A stretch of DNA of 26,640 nucleotides from CAIZQW01 sp037133395 (GCA_037133395.1 JBAXOG010000061.1:1-26640); one strand, 5' to 3'. Counted from the stretch's first letter, positions 1 to 8,111 are shown. Made by a program: numbers and translations. The notes: generated from the letters alone by a model not told the origin.

Positions 1-116
1 ATGGCCTTGCATCTGCTAACTGCTCAAAAACCGTTCAAATAGAAACGCCCTAGTCTCTGAATTGCAATGGACAAGCGGGGCGTTATTTCGATATAGTTAA
101 ACACAAAGGAACCTTT

Positions 117-3100
117 ATGCAACAAGTGAAATATTATCAGGTCATTGTCGCTAGCCTGTTTTTGGTTAGATTTTTAGTTGGAGCTGATGTTATTGAATCA
201 GCAAAACAGCTACCCCTCGTCCAAGACACGGATATTGTGGTCGTGGGCGGATCATCAGGTGCTGTCGCGGCTGCGCAAAAGGCTGCTGCCTCCGGTTCAA
301 AAGTTTTCTTGGTTGCACCTCGTCCTTATTTGGGCGATGACATGGCCGGACACCTGAATCTGCGCGCAGATGTGAATGAAGATACGTCCTCCGAGCTTTA
401 TGCTAAAATATTTACATCTGTCACCCTCACAAATGTGCCATCGCGTGAAGGGAACCGTTCTTCAGAAACAACACCCTTTAAAATCAAACGTACCTTGGAT
501 GAAGCCTTACTGAAAGCTGGCGTCTCCTTTTTGACAGGCGCCTTTGCAACGGAAATCCTTACGGATGAGGCAGGCAAGCTCGGTGGGGTCGTCATTGCGA
601 GTCGAAGCGGACGCCAGGCCATTCGGGCGAAGGTTGTGATTGATGCTACCGAGCGTGGCATGATTGCTCGGGCTGCAGGGGCAAAGGCAACACACTTCCC
701 AAGCGGTAATTATACGTTTAAACGTGTATTAATTTCGGGCGAACCACCGCCGAAAGCTGAAAATATGCGTATCTCCGAATTACTGGGAATCTACAAGACA
801 GAGGTGAAGGGTGCGAAAGCCCCCAAAAATATGCACTCAGTCGTTGCTGAACGTACTTATGTGTGTGAAATCACTCTTCCGCTGAAAGATGGATCCGCTC
901 GCTCATTTGCAGAAGCTGAACAAAAAGCGCGTGATCAGATGTTTACCCAAACGCAGCTCGATACTTCTGATACGATGGCGTTTATTCCCCCAGATCAATT
1001 TGTCTGCAAGGCCTCATCAAAGGCATCGTGGAATGGGGTAGCGGCACTTGACTTGGGCGTGTTCCAGCCCCTGAATGTTGACAATCTCTTTGTGTTAGGG
1101 CCCTTGGCTGATATTTCACGGGATGCCGCAGAAGCATTAATGAGGCCCGGCAATCTGATGGCTGTGGGTACACGCGTAGGTGAAGCGGCATCAGCACAGG
1201 CAAAGTCTTGTACGGCATCGGGTACGGTCAAGATTGGGAGTCGGATGACGCATCTTAGTTCGCTTCCTCCCAAGAAGGAAACCGTTGGTGAAGGCAGTCA
1301 TACCTTGCCTCATTATCTTTCAAATATAGGCGGGACCATTCTCGCGGAGCAGCAGCTATTGCCAACGTTGGCGGAGTGTGATGTGGTGGTTGCTGGTGCA
1401 GGTACCGGCGGTGCGCCGGCTGGGATCGCCGCGGCCCGGAAAGGCGCAAAGACGATTGTGTGTGAATATCTTTATCAGATGGGTGGCGTTCAGACAGAAG
1501 GGATGATTGGGGTCTACTACTTTGGCAATCGACGAGGATTCACATCAGAGATCGATGCTGGTGTCGCCAAGATGGGTTCAGTGCTCGCGCAGGCCAAGTC
1601 AGAATGGTATCGTCATGAGAATCGTAAGGCCGGCGCTGAAATTTGGTATGGCGCTATGGTGAATGGCGTGGTGACAGAGGGCAACAAGTTGACAGGCGTT
1701 ATCGTTGTCATGCAAGATGGTACGCGGGGTGTAATCAAATGCAAAGTCGCCATCGATGCCACAGGTAATGCGGATCTCGCGGCCATGGCAGGAGAGGAGA
1801 CTGAATTTATGCGCTCCGATGAAATCGCGGTGCAGGGGGTAGGCCAGACCATACGCTCGCTGGGATCGAGTTATGCAAATAATGACTTCAGCTTTGTGGA
1901 TGACACGGATGCGTCAGACCTCTGTTTTTTCTCCCTGCGTGCACGTATGAGCATGCCGATTACGGCGTGGGATCAATCTCAAATCGTGAATAGCCGTGAA
2001 CGTCGCCGGTTGATCGGGGCTTTCTACATGACGCCCATGGATGTGATGAACAACCGCACCTATCCGGATGTTGTGGTTCAAACCAAGAGCAATTTCGATT
2101 CACATGGACACACGGTGTGTGAACAGTTTTTCATTAATGATCCAGGTCACAAGGCCATGTATGTCAACCTTCCGTATCGATGCTTCCTTCCGAAGCGCGT
2201 TGAGGGGCTACTGGTTGTCGGACTTGGAATGAGTGCGCATCGCGATGCGATGCCGATTCTGCGGATGCAGCCTGATGTGCAGAACCAAGGTTATGCAGCA
2301 GGTGTGGCAGCGGCTATGTCAATTAAAGACCAGGTAACGGTGCGCAAAGTAAACATCAAAAAATTGCAGCAACACTTAATCGAGAAAGATGTTCTCCCTC
2401 GTGACGTGCTGGAGATGAAGGACTCCTTCCCGCTTGCCACATCTCAATTTGCCAAAGCCGCCACAGCAATGACGAACAATTATGAGGGACTCTCTGTTGT
2501 GCTGACAGACTCTTCACGGAGCGTCCCTCTTTTGCGTGATGCGCTGGCAAAGGCCACTGCGTCTGAGGCGAAGCTAAAATACGCTCATGTATTGGCCATG
2601 ATGGGAGAGCCTGACGGAGAGATGTTGCTCATCGAGAAGGTGCAAACAATGACGTGGGATGCTGGATGGAATTTCCGTGGCATGGGACAATTTGGGAGGA
2701 GCGTCAGTTGGGTGGACAGTTACATGATTGCTCTGGGGCGTGCAAAGTCGACGAAAGCATTACCTGTCTTGTTGGAGAAAGCCCGTGAATTAAGCATCAC
2801 GAATGAATTTTCCCACTTCCGCGCACTGGCCATCGCGCTGGAGGGGATAGGGGATCCTTCCGCTGCACCCGTCCTAGCAGAGCTCCTGAATAAAAAAGGG
2901 ATCTCGGGGTTTTCAATTTCCATGGACAACTCCAAGACAGCATTCCCCATATTGGCGACCTTCAAAGACGGGGCTGGAAACAAAGAACGCAATGACGTGT
3001 TGAGAGAGCTTGCCCTGGCCCGCGCGCTCTATCGGCTGGGTGACGACAAAGGACTTGGCGAGAAAATCCTTCGTGCATATTCCCGTGATCCACGTGGCAT

Positions 3101-3146
3101 GTATGCCAACCACGCCAAACTTGTGCTCGAAAAACGGACCCACTGA
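117..3146 (+). CDS. Exported two-Rossmann FAD-dependent oxidoreductase with HEAT-like C-terminus
   Basis: 1009 residues. An N-terminal hydrophobic stretch (about residues 8-23) looks like a signal peptide. Two dinucleotide-binding folds follow: DIVVVGGSSGAVAA near residue 39 and DVVVAGAGTGGAPAG near residue 421, each opening a region like the FAD_oxidored family (PF12831). The second has the typical QMGGVQTEGM segment after the first strand pair. From about residue 790 the protein turns into alanine/leucine-rich helical repeats (for example KALPVLLEKARE and APVLAELLNKKG), like HEAT/PBS-lyase repeats. The start is set by AAAGGA at 105-110, six bases before the ATG. The gene stands alone, and its base composition seems more AT-rich than the sugar operon downstream. 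Substrate unknown; an oxidoreductase acting outside the cytoplasm on a carbohydrate or cell-wall component is an inference. A fusion or internal duplication of an ancestral single-domain enzyme is likely. Confidence 0.85.
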   Translation: MQQVKYYQVIVASLFLVRFLVGADVIESAKQLPLVQDTDIVVVGGSSGAVAAAQKAAASGSKVFLVAPRPYLGDDMAGHLNLRADVNEDTSSELYAKIFTSVTLTNVPSREGNRSSETTPFKIKRTLDEALLKAGVSFLTGAFATEILTDEAGKLGGVVIASRSGRQAIRAKVVIDATERGMIARAAGAKATHFPSGNYTFKRVLISGEPPPKAENMRISELLGIYKTEVKGAKAPKNMHSVVAERTYVCEITLPLKDGSARSFAEAEQKARDQMFTQTQLDTSDTMAFIPPDQFVCKASSKASWNGVAALDLGVFQPLNVDNLFVLGPLADISRDAAEALMRPGNLMAVGTRVGEAASAQAKSCTASGTVKIGSRMTHLSSLPPKKETVGEGSHTLPHYLSNIGGTILAEQQLLPTLAECDVVVAGAGTGGAPAGIAAARKGAKTIVCEYLYQMGGVQTEGMIGVYYFGNRRGFTSEIDAGVAKMGSVLAQAKSEWYRHENRKAGAEIWYGAMVNGVVTEGNKLTGVIVVMQDGTRGVIKCKVAIDATGNADLAAMAGEETEFMRSDEIAVQGVGQTIRSLGSSYANNDFSFVDDTDASDLCFFSLRARMSMPITAWDQSQIVNSRERRRLIGAFYMTPMDVMNNRTYPDVVVQTKSNFDSHGHTVCEQFFINDPGHKAMYVNLPYRCFLPKRVEGLLVVGLGMSAHRDAMPILRMQPDVQNQGYAAGVAAAMSIKDQVTVRKVNIKKLQQHLIEKDVLPRDVLEMKDSFPLATSQFAKAATAMTNNYEGLSVVLTDSSRSVPLLRDALAKATASEAKLKYAHVLAMMGEPDGEMLLIEKVQTMTWDAGWNFRGMGQFGRSVSWVDSYMIALGRAKSTKALPVLLEKARELSITNEFSHFRALAIALEGIGDPSAAPVLAELLNKKGISGFSISMDNSKTAFPILATFKDGAGNKERNDVLRELALARALYRLGDDKGLGEKILRAYSRDPRGMYANHAKLVLEKRTH

Positions 3147-3174
3147 TATTTTTTCGTTTGCAGGTTCTTTCAGA

Positions 3175-3204
3175 TTGACAGAGACGATTATAATAAGCTA
3201 AAGT
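3175..3204 (+). promoter_or_regulatory. Probable tRNA-Pro promoter
   Basis: A perfect TTGACA at 3175-3180 is followed 18 bases later by TAAAGT at 3199-3204. Transcription would start around 3211, about 17 bases before the mature tRNA. A perfect TATAAT at 3189-3194 lies too close to this -35 box (8 bases) to pair with it, but could serve an alternative start. Confidence 0.45.
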
Positions 3205-3227
3205 AAGCGCACTTTTCATCACTTCAT

Positions 3228-3304
3228 CGGGGCGTAGCGCAGCCTGGTAGCGCGTTTGCTTGGGGTGCAAAAGGTCGAGAGTTCAAATCTCTCCGCCCCG
3301 ACCA
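3228..3304 (+). tRNA. tRNA-Pro (anticodon GGG)
   Basis: A 77-base cloverleaf can be folded by eye. The acceptor stem CGGGGCG pairs with CGCCCCG, the D arm is GCGC/GCGC around AGCCTGGTA, the anticodon stem TTTGC/GCAAA encloses the loop TTGGGGT, and the T arm is GAGAG/CTCTC around TTCAAAT. The anticodon is GGG, reading CCC and CCU. The discriminator A and the CCA end (3302-3304) are encoded. The 3' end of a tRNA gene is a classic integration target, and the DNA just downstream looks like element debris. Confidence 0.96.
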
Positions 3305-3311
3305 TTTTTAG

Positions 3312-3355
3312 AGCTCGTAAATGTTGATTTAACCCAATGTTTACGGGCTTTTTTT
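3312..3355 (+). terminator. Rho-independent terminator after tRNA-Pro
   Basis: AGCTCGTAAA at 3312-3321 pairs with TTTACGGGCT at 3340-3349 (one G-T pair) around an 18-base loop, and a run of seven T ends at 3355. It lies 8 bases after the tRNA CCA end. Confidence 0.85.
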
Positions 3356-3421
3356 GTGCCTATAGCCATTTACCCAATAAAATGTTGCAGTATGGTAAAC
3401 GAAGCATACAGAGGGTAAATT

Positions 3422-3476
3422 GGCACAACATCGGCACAACATCGGCACAACACTGGCACAACATCGGCACAACATT
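3422..3476 (+). repeat. Five 11-bp direct repeats (GGCACAACATC)
   Basis: Five head-to-tail copies of GGCACAACATC. Copies 1, 2 and 4 are identical, copy 3 ends ACT and copy 5 ends ATT. An 11-bp period places each copy on the same DNA face, as in iterons or integrase arm-type binding sites. The tract sits between the tRNA terminator and an excisionase-like remnant. Confidence 0.9.
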
Positions 3477-3480
3477 TTAA

Positions 3481-3570
3481 CCTATTCCAACAATAGAACA
3501 GTGGTTTGAAGCTGGCGAAATACTGCCAAAGGGTAGAAAGTGGGGTGAAAAAAAATTGAGCATCCAATGA
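3481..3570 (+). pseudogene. Excisionase/AlpA-like helix-turn-helix remnant
   Basis: An open stretch of 29 codons without a plausible start encodes PIPTIEQWFEAGEILPKGRK and then WGEKKLSIQ before TGA. The pattern W-F-E-x-G-x-L-P-x-G-x-K resembles the wing of small MerR-like excisionases. It follows a stop codon directly. With the tRNA upstream and the direct repeats beside it, I read it as debris of a tRNA-integrated element. The match rests on a very short segment and may be chance. Confidence 0.3.
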
Positions 3571-4182
3571 CAATGATGTTGAGGCCTTTAAAAAGCTCAA
3601 CGCCACTTGAAATTAATGAGTGGTGCATGACGGGGTGCATGATATACATTTTGCTTTAAGGCTCAACTAAACGAGTATCCCTGATAAGCAGCAAAGCAAG
3701 AATTTGAAATACTGAACCGGCCTAAGCTCGCTCGGGTGGCCATTCGTGGCCAGAGGCAGGGGGTAGAATTAGGGGTAGAGTCAGGCCCATGCACATTGCA
3801 CAAGTAACCGGTGACATCACACTTGACAAGCGTGTAGTAAGTCTGAATTTTTTTCAACTCGATAGGGGATTCCGCTATTGGGAGGGGCTAGTTCTGTAGT
3901 ATGAAAACGATACAATCCAGTCGCCCAGCTCAGAGGCCCGGGGCACCGTGTGGTCACTGCGAAGTGCCGCAAGTTCAGCCACCCCGTCAGGATAGGACGC
4001 GAGGATCTCGCCTGGCGGCAGGTGCTGGCGTCGGAAAGCAATCACCTCTGAAATGGAGATTTAAGAAGATGAAGGCAAACGGACCTGTCTCATACCTGGC
4101 CACACGCAACAGAACGCCATAAGGGGTACTCCTGTCATAATGGCCGAAATCCCTCTGTCTTACCGAAAACGGCACCTGCGTG
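3571..4182. other. About 600 bases with no supported gene
   Basis: Short open frames exist on both strands (the longest about 74 codons), but none has a convincing ribosome site, codon pattern or recognisable domain. Two GGGTAGA-type motifs near 3760-3780 are the only local repetition I see. It may be a decayed element between the tRNA and the sugar operon. Confidence 0.5.
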
Positions 4183-4226
4183 TTGCTCAAAACAGAATGT
4201 ATTTTTTGCTCAATTGTATGCTGTTT
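4183..4226 (+). promoter_or_regulatory. Operator A of the XylR/AraC-type regulator (inferred)
   Basis: The half-sites TTGCTCAAAA (4183) and TTGCTCAATT (4206) form a direct repeat with a 23-bp period. The whole 44-bp block matches 15937-15980, beside the regulator gene, at 35 of 44 positions without gaps. Its downstream edge abuts the expected -35 position of the transporter promoter, the geometry of a class II activator. That the regulator at 14732-15892 binds here is an inference from the family and from the two copies. Confidence 0.65.
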
Positions 4227-4243
4227 TCTTTTTGTGACTCCGC

Positions 4244-4249
4244 TATGCT
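4244..4249 (+). promoter_or_regulatory. Candidate -10 box of the sugar operon
   Basis: TATGCT lies 17 bases after the end of operator A. The hexamer in the -35 position, CTGTTT, is poor, which suits an activator-dependent promoter. The transcript would have a leader of roughly 35-40 bases before the GTG start of the transporter. Confidence 0.4.
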
Positions 4250-4291
4250 ATTTCTTATTCCGATTGACGTGCTTGATTGAAAGGAACCCCT

Positions 4292-5650
4292 GTGAGCCAA
4301 ACAACAACCCAGACAACCTATCTCTATCTCGTCTCCTTCGTGGCAGCCGTGGGAGGTTTCCTCTTCGGCTATGACCTCTCGATCATCAGCGGGGCGCTGC
4401 CGTTCCTCAAGACGCATTTCGCGCTGGACGCTGCCGGGGAGGGCTGGGCGACGAGCAGTGCGATCCTCGGCGCGATCCTTGGCCCTCTTGCCGGAGTCTG
4501 GCTGGCGGATGCGGTCGGAAGGCGCATGACGCTGGCCATCGCAGCAGTCTGCTTCATGGCCTCGGCGATCGGCACGGCCGTGCCTCAGAGCCTGGCGGAG
4601 TTCGTCTTCTGGCGCATGGTCGGCGGTGTGGGCGTGGGACTCGCAGCCGTGACCTCGCCGATGTACATCGCCGAAATCGCGCCTGCTCACCTGCGGGGCC
4701 GTCTGGTCACCGTGAACCAGCTTGCCATCGTCATCGGTATCAACCTGGCTGTCATCGCCTCCTATCTGCTCTCCTTCGGCGGACACTGGCGCTGGATGTT
4801 CGCCTCTGAGGCTCTCCCGATCCTCTTTCTGATGGTCGGACTCTTTTTTGTTCCAGAGAGTCCGCGCTGGCTCGCCTCCCGCAAGCGGGATGACGAGGCG
4901 CTCGACGTCCTGACGCGCATCAACGGCACGACCCAGGCGAACAAGGAGCTGGGAGAGATACAGGCTGAGCTGCTGGAGGAGTCTGGATCTTTCCGCGAAC
5001 TCTTCCAGCCCGGCATCCGTCTGGCCTTGCTGATCGGCGTTGTGATCATGATCTTCTCGCAGGTCAACGGGGTGAACATGATGCTCCTCTACGGGCCGAC
5101 CATCCTGGTGGAAGCTGGCATCGGCACGGCCTCCGATGCCATTTTCTTTACCATCTTCCTGAACCTGGTCATCCTGGTCTCCACCCTGATCGCCTTCTGG
5201 CTGGTCAAGATTTTCGGCCGGCGCGAGATCCTGATCGGGGGCGTGCTCGTCATGGCGCTCGGGCACCTGGCCATGGCGATGACCTTCTTCCTGAAGGCTT
5301 CACCCCTGCTGAACCTCGGGGCGATGTTCCTCGCCGCAGGGGCCTTCACCCTTAGTTTGGCGCCCCTGAGCTGGGTCATCGTGTCGGAGATCTTCCCGAA
5401 CCAGATCCGGGGCAAGGCCGTCTCGATTGTCTGCTGCATCCTCTATCTGGCCTCCTTCATCTGCGCCCAATACTTTCCGATGCTCACGGAGGCGTTCCAG
5501 AAGGCCATGGGACATCCCGGCGGAGCCTATTTGCTCTTTGCCGCCATCTGCGTCTCGTGCGCTCTGTTTACGTGGCGGATAGTCCCGGAGACCAAGGGGC
5601 TTACGCTGGAGGAGATCGGGCATTTCTGGCTGAAGCGAACGGGAAAGTAG
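4292..5650 (+). CDS. Sugar:H+ symporter, MFS sugar porter family
   Basis: 452 residues, about 12 predicted membrane helices, inner membrane. Sugar porter signatures are visible: FGYDLSIISGALPFL in helix 1, D-x-x-GRR after helix 2 (LADAVGRRMT), PESPRWLASR after helix 6, FSQVNGVNMMLLYGPTI in helix 7 and the terminal PETKGLTLEEI. These place it with the XylE/AraE/GalP group of proton-coupled pentose/hexose importers; the sugar cannot be named. The start is GTG at 4292, six bases after AAAGGA (4280-4285); an in-frame TTG at 4277 precedes that ribosome site and is unlikely. It is first in an eight-gene operon and lies directly behind the candidate operator and -10 box, so inducible expression is expected. 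Confidence 0.93.
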   Translation: MSQTTTQTTYLYLVSFVAAVGGFLFGYDLSIISGALPFLKTHFALDAAGEGWATSSAILGAILGPLAGVWLADAVGRRMTLAIAAVCFMASAIGTAVPQSLAEFVFWRMVGGVGVGLAAVTSPMYIAEIAPAHLRGRLVTVNQLAIVIGINLAVIASYLLSFGGHWRWMFASEALPILFLMVGLFFVPESPRWLASRKRDDEALDVLTRINGTTQANKELGEIQAELLEESGSFRELFQPGIRLALLIGVVIMIFSQVNGVNMMLLYGPTILVEAGIGTASDAIFFTIFLNLVILVSTLIAFWLVKIFGRREILIGGVLVMALGHLAMAMTFFLKASPLLNLGAMFLAAGAFTLSLAPLSWVIVSEIFPNQIRGKAVSIVCCILYLASFICAQYFPMLTEAFQKAMGHPGGAYLLFAAICVSCALFTWRIVPETKGLTLEEIGHFWLKRTGK

Positions 5651-5677
5651 TCAGGGTTCAGGAGACAGGGTTCAGGA
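5650..5677 (+). repeat. Heptanucleotide repeat between transporter and kinase
   Basis: Four 7-base units alternate between GNCAGGG and TTCAGGA. They start on the last base of the transporter stop codon and fill nearly all of the gap to the kinase. The last unit supplies an AGGA that can act as the kinase ribosome site. Confidence 0.7.
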
Positions 5678-5682
5678 AGAGC

Positions 5683-7068
5683 ATGATTATGGGAAACAAT
5701 TTATATGCGGGTTTTGATCTGGGGACGACCTTTGTCAAGGTCGGTCTCTGTAACGGGAATGGCGAACGGGTCGGCCTCGGTCATCGTCCCTTTGTCAAGG
5801 ACGAGGACGCCTCTGGACGTTGCACGGTGCCTGTCGCCCGTTTCAAGGAGCTGGTCTCTGAGGCCTTCCGTGAGGCATTGGCCGAGGCGGGGTGTACACC
5901 TGCGGCGCTTCGGGGCGTCTCCTACTGTTCTCAGGCCAACACCTTTCTCCTGCTGGACAACCAAGACCGGCCCCTGACGCCACTGATTGTCTGGCCCGAC
6001 CTGCGCGCCGCGCCGCTATCGGAGTCCCTGTCCGCGTTCACCTCCACGGAAGCATTTCTGCAAGCCTCGGGGCAGGGGCTCATCGGTCCACAGTGGATGC
6101 CGTCCAAGCTGGAGTGGTTCAGGCGGCAGGAACCGGAACTGTGGAGTCAAACCGCCCGGGTGCTAACGATTTCCGATTATCTGTCGTTCCTGCTGACCGG
6201 TCAGTATATCGGAGATTCCGGAACAGCGGCGCTCACCGGACTCTGGGATCTCCGGGAGGAACGCTGGAACACGACGATGCTGGACCTCCTGGAGCTGAAA
6301 CCGGAGGCGCTACCGGAACTCCATCGCCCGTGCGCCTTGACTGTGAAAACGGGGAAGGACGCCGCTGCATGGCTTGGAATCCCCGAGGGGACACCCTTCA
6401 CCGTCGGAGCGCTTGATCACCATGCCGCGGCCCTTGGCGGCGGCATCGGCCGCGAGGCGCCGGTGAGCGTCTCCTTCGGCACCTCGCTCGTCTGTTTCCG
6501 TTTTGAGGAGAGCTACGTGCCGTTGCGGGGGAGCTGCCTCGGCCCAGCGACAGAACCCGGGCGTTTCTACCGCATCGCCTTCAACGCCCCGGGGGCCTCG
6601 GCCATGGACTGGTATCGGCGCGATTACGCGCCGGAGTCCTCTTTTGAAGCACTGCTCGCCTCGGCTGAACATATTCCTCCGGGGTGCGACGGGCTGCGCG
6701 CCGTCAGTGAAAACGGGAGGATCCTCTTTAAGACGGAGACTGCCGCAGCGGGAATGCGCAATAAAAAAAAATCAACGTTCAACGCTCAACGCTCAACGCT
6801 CAACGCTCAAGGGTTAGGCCAGGGATATTACGTGAGGGCTGTGATGGAACTGACCGGGCGGAACACGGCATCCTTGTTGAAGGATCTGGCTGCGGGCGAA
6901 ACCCCTGTCCCGCGGATTCTCGCTGTGGGCGGCGCGGCCAGGAGCGATCTCTGGATGCGGATCGTCGAGGAGACCTCCGGCGTGGCCGTGTCCCCTGCGC
7001 GACCCGCGGATACGGCCGCGAAAGGGGCTGCGTTGTTCGCGCTGACGCGAGAGAGGGTAAATACATGA
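5683..7068 (+). CDS. FGGY-family carbohydrate kinase with in-frame repeat insert
   Basis: 461 residues, slightly short for the family (about 500). The N-terminal phosphate loop YAGFDLGTTFVKVGL, the catalytic aspartate in VGALDHHAAALGG (about D245) and the C-terminal nucleotide site ILAVGGAARSDLWMRI with DTAAKGAAL are all present, so it should be an active cytoplasmic sugar kinase of the xylulokinase/gluconokinase type. Around residues 359-378 an A-run and six heptanucleotide units add RNKKKSTFNAQRSTLNAQ, a lysine/asparagine-rich stretch unlike the rest. Start: ATG at 5683 or 5689, behind AGGAAG at 5674-5679; upstream codons lie inside the transporter gene. Its stop overlaps the next start (ATGA). 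Substrate unknown; presumably it phosphorylates the ketose made by an isomerase or dehydrogenase in this operon. Confidence 0.9.
   Translation: MIMGNNLYAGFDLGTTFVKVGLCNGNGERVGLGHRPFVKDEDASGRCTVPVARFKELVSEAFREALAEAGCTPAALRGVSYCSQANTFLLLDNQDRPLTPLIVWPDLRAAPLSESLSAFTSTEAFLQASGQGLIGPQWMPSKLEWFRRQEPELWSQTARVLTISDYLSFLLTGQYIGDSGTAALTGLWDLREERWNTTMLDLLELKPEALPELHRPCALTVKTGKDAAAWLGIPEGTPFTVGALDHHAAALGGGIGREAPVSVSFGTSLVCFRFEESYVPLRGSCLGPATEPGRFYRIAFNAPGASAMDWYRRDYAPESSFEALLASAEHIPPGCDGLRAVSENGRILFKTETAAAGMRNKKKSTFNAQRSTLNAQGLGQGYYVRAVMELTGRNTASLLKDLAAGETPVPRILAVGGAARSDLWMRIVEETSGVAVSPARPADTAAKGAALFALTRERVNT
6771..6812 (+). repeat. Heptanucleotide tract inside the kinase gene
   Basis: Six consecutive 7-base units of the type CTCAACG (three exact copies) come after a run of A. 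The tract is 42 nt, twice 21, so it keeps the reading frame and gives a 7-residue protein repeat (STFNAQR, then STLNAQG). The same unit occurs in the right arm of the tract at 9335-9412. Confidence 0.9.
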
Positions 7069-8111
7069 ACAAGAGTATACGCGAACGGTTAGCGGACGCG
7101 ACAGCGGGACGCCGGGTCGAGAGGCCCGTCTTTGCCGTGTATGACTGGTTTGTCAAAAACAGGCCGCACGTGGACTGGCAGCAGCTTTTTGATCTGGGAC
7201 TGGGGCAGATCAACCACGCCAACGTGATCCGCCACGTGCACCCGAATTTTGAACGGATCGAAACGATTGTCGAAAAGGACGGCATGCTTCGGCGCGATGT
7301 GCGACTGGTGACGGACGTGGGCGAGTTGCACGAATGGTATGCGGGTGAATGGCAGCAGGAGGATTTCATCAAGACGCCGGAGGATTACAAAATCATGGCG
7401 CGGGCGCTCGAAGGGGTTCAGGTCTATACGGATAACTTGGCGTTTGAAGCGTCTGAGCAGAAGGTCGGCGAGGGCGGCATCACGGTCGGGCATATGATTG
7501 GCCTCGGCACCGGACGCACGCCCCTGATGGTGTTGCAGATCGACTGGGTGGGGCTTGAGCAATGGTCGTATGATATGACACTGGAAGTGCCGGAGATGAT
7601 GGAATTGCTGGAGCGGATGAACGCGCTCAAACTGGACGAGATCCGGGCCGCAGCAGCAAGCAAGGCCGAGCATATTAAACTTTGGGAAAACCTCTCCCTG
7701 GTCACCATGGGACCGAATCTCTATCGGCAACACCTCGTGCCCCTCTATCGCGAGATCCTTCAGATTCTCACGGCGCAGGGCAAGCGTTTGCAGGTGCATT
7801 ACGACGGACAGCTCAGGGGCGTAGCGGCGGACATCGCCAGCCTCGGGTTTGACGGCATCGACTCGCTGACCGAAGCGCCCGAGGGCGACATGACTGTTGA
7901 AGAGGCACGGGTTTGCTGGCCGGATCAATTCCTCTGGGTGAATCCGAATCTGGGCCTCTATAACAACCTGGCAACACTACCAGAAAATATTAGGCGGCTT
8001 CAGACCGCGGCGGGCAAGACCCGCTCCTGCCTGATGATCAGCGAGGATATCCCGCCGGACTGGGAACGGACGGTTCCGCTGGTCCTGAAGACGTTGGCTG
8101 AGATGACATGA
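7065..8111 (+). CDS. URO-D (uroporphyrinogen decarboxylase) family protein
   Basis: 348 residues, TIM-barrel URO-D superfamily (PF01208). Supporting segments are the start IRERLADATAGRRVERPVF, the central ITVGHMIGLGTGRTPLM and the C-terminal FDGIDSLTEAPEGDMTVEEAR. True uroporphyrinogen decarboxylases act in heme synthesis; relatives such as MtaA and CmuA are methyltransferases using corrinoid proteins. Here the zinc-binding H-x-C position of the methyltransferases reads VHYDG (about H245, D247), so the thiol-methyltransferase mechanism is not supported. No heme or corrinoid gene is nearby. It overlaps both neighbours by 4 bases, indicating translational coupling with the kinase and the polyol dehydrogenase. 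Its role in a sugar pathway is unknown. Confidence 0.8.
   Translation: MNKSIRERLADATAGRRVERPVFAVYDWFVKNRPHVDWQQLFDLGLGQINHANVIRHVHPNFERIETIVEKDGMLRRDVRLVTDVGELHEWYAGEWQQEDFIKTPEDYKIMARALEGVQVYTDNLAFEASEQKVGEGGITVGHMIGLGTGRTPLMVLQIDWVGLEQWSYDMTLEVPEMMELLERMNALKLDEIRAAAASKAEHIKLWENLSLVTMGPNLYRQHLVPLYREILQILTAQGKRLQVHYDGQLRGVAADIASLGFDGIDSLTEAPEGDMTVEEARVCWPDQFLWVNPNLGLYNNLATLPENIRRLQTAAGKTRSCLMISEDIPPDWERTVPLVLKTLAEMT

Noticed and set aside
1..42. Open frame of 13 codons ending in TAG at the left edge, possible end of an upstream gene
   Set aside because: Too short to recognise, and it starts with the first base of the window; no evidence of coding.
20..48. TGCTCAAAAA followed by GTTCAAAT before the FAD enzyme, resembling an operator half-site
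   Set aside because: The 23-bp direct-repeat spacing is missing and only one half-site fits; likely chance in AT-rich DNA.
3422..3476. CRISPR array
   Set aside because: The 11-bp units are directly adjacent without spacers; no cas gene is present.
3901..4122. 73-codon plus-strand frame and overlapping minus-strand frames in the gap before the operon
   Set aside because: No ribosome site, no recognisable domain and unlikely composition; treated as non-coding.
4187..5266. 359-codon open frame on the minus strand opposite the transporter
   Set aside because: Composition is low-complexity charged residues, a typical antisense shadow of a GC-rich membrane-protein gene; the plus frame has clear sugar-porter motifs.
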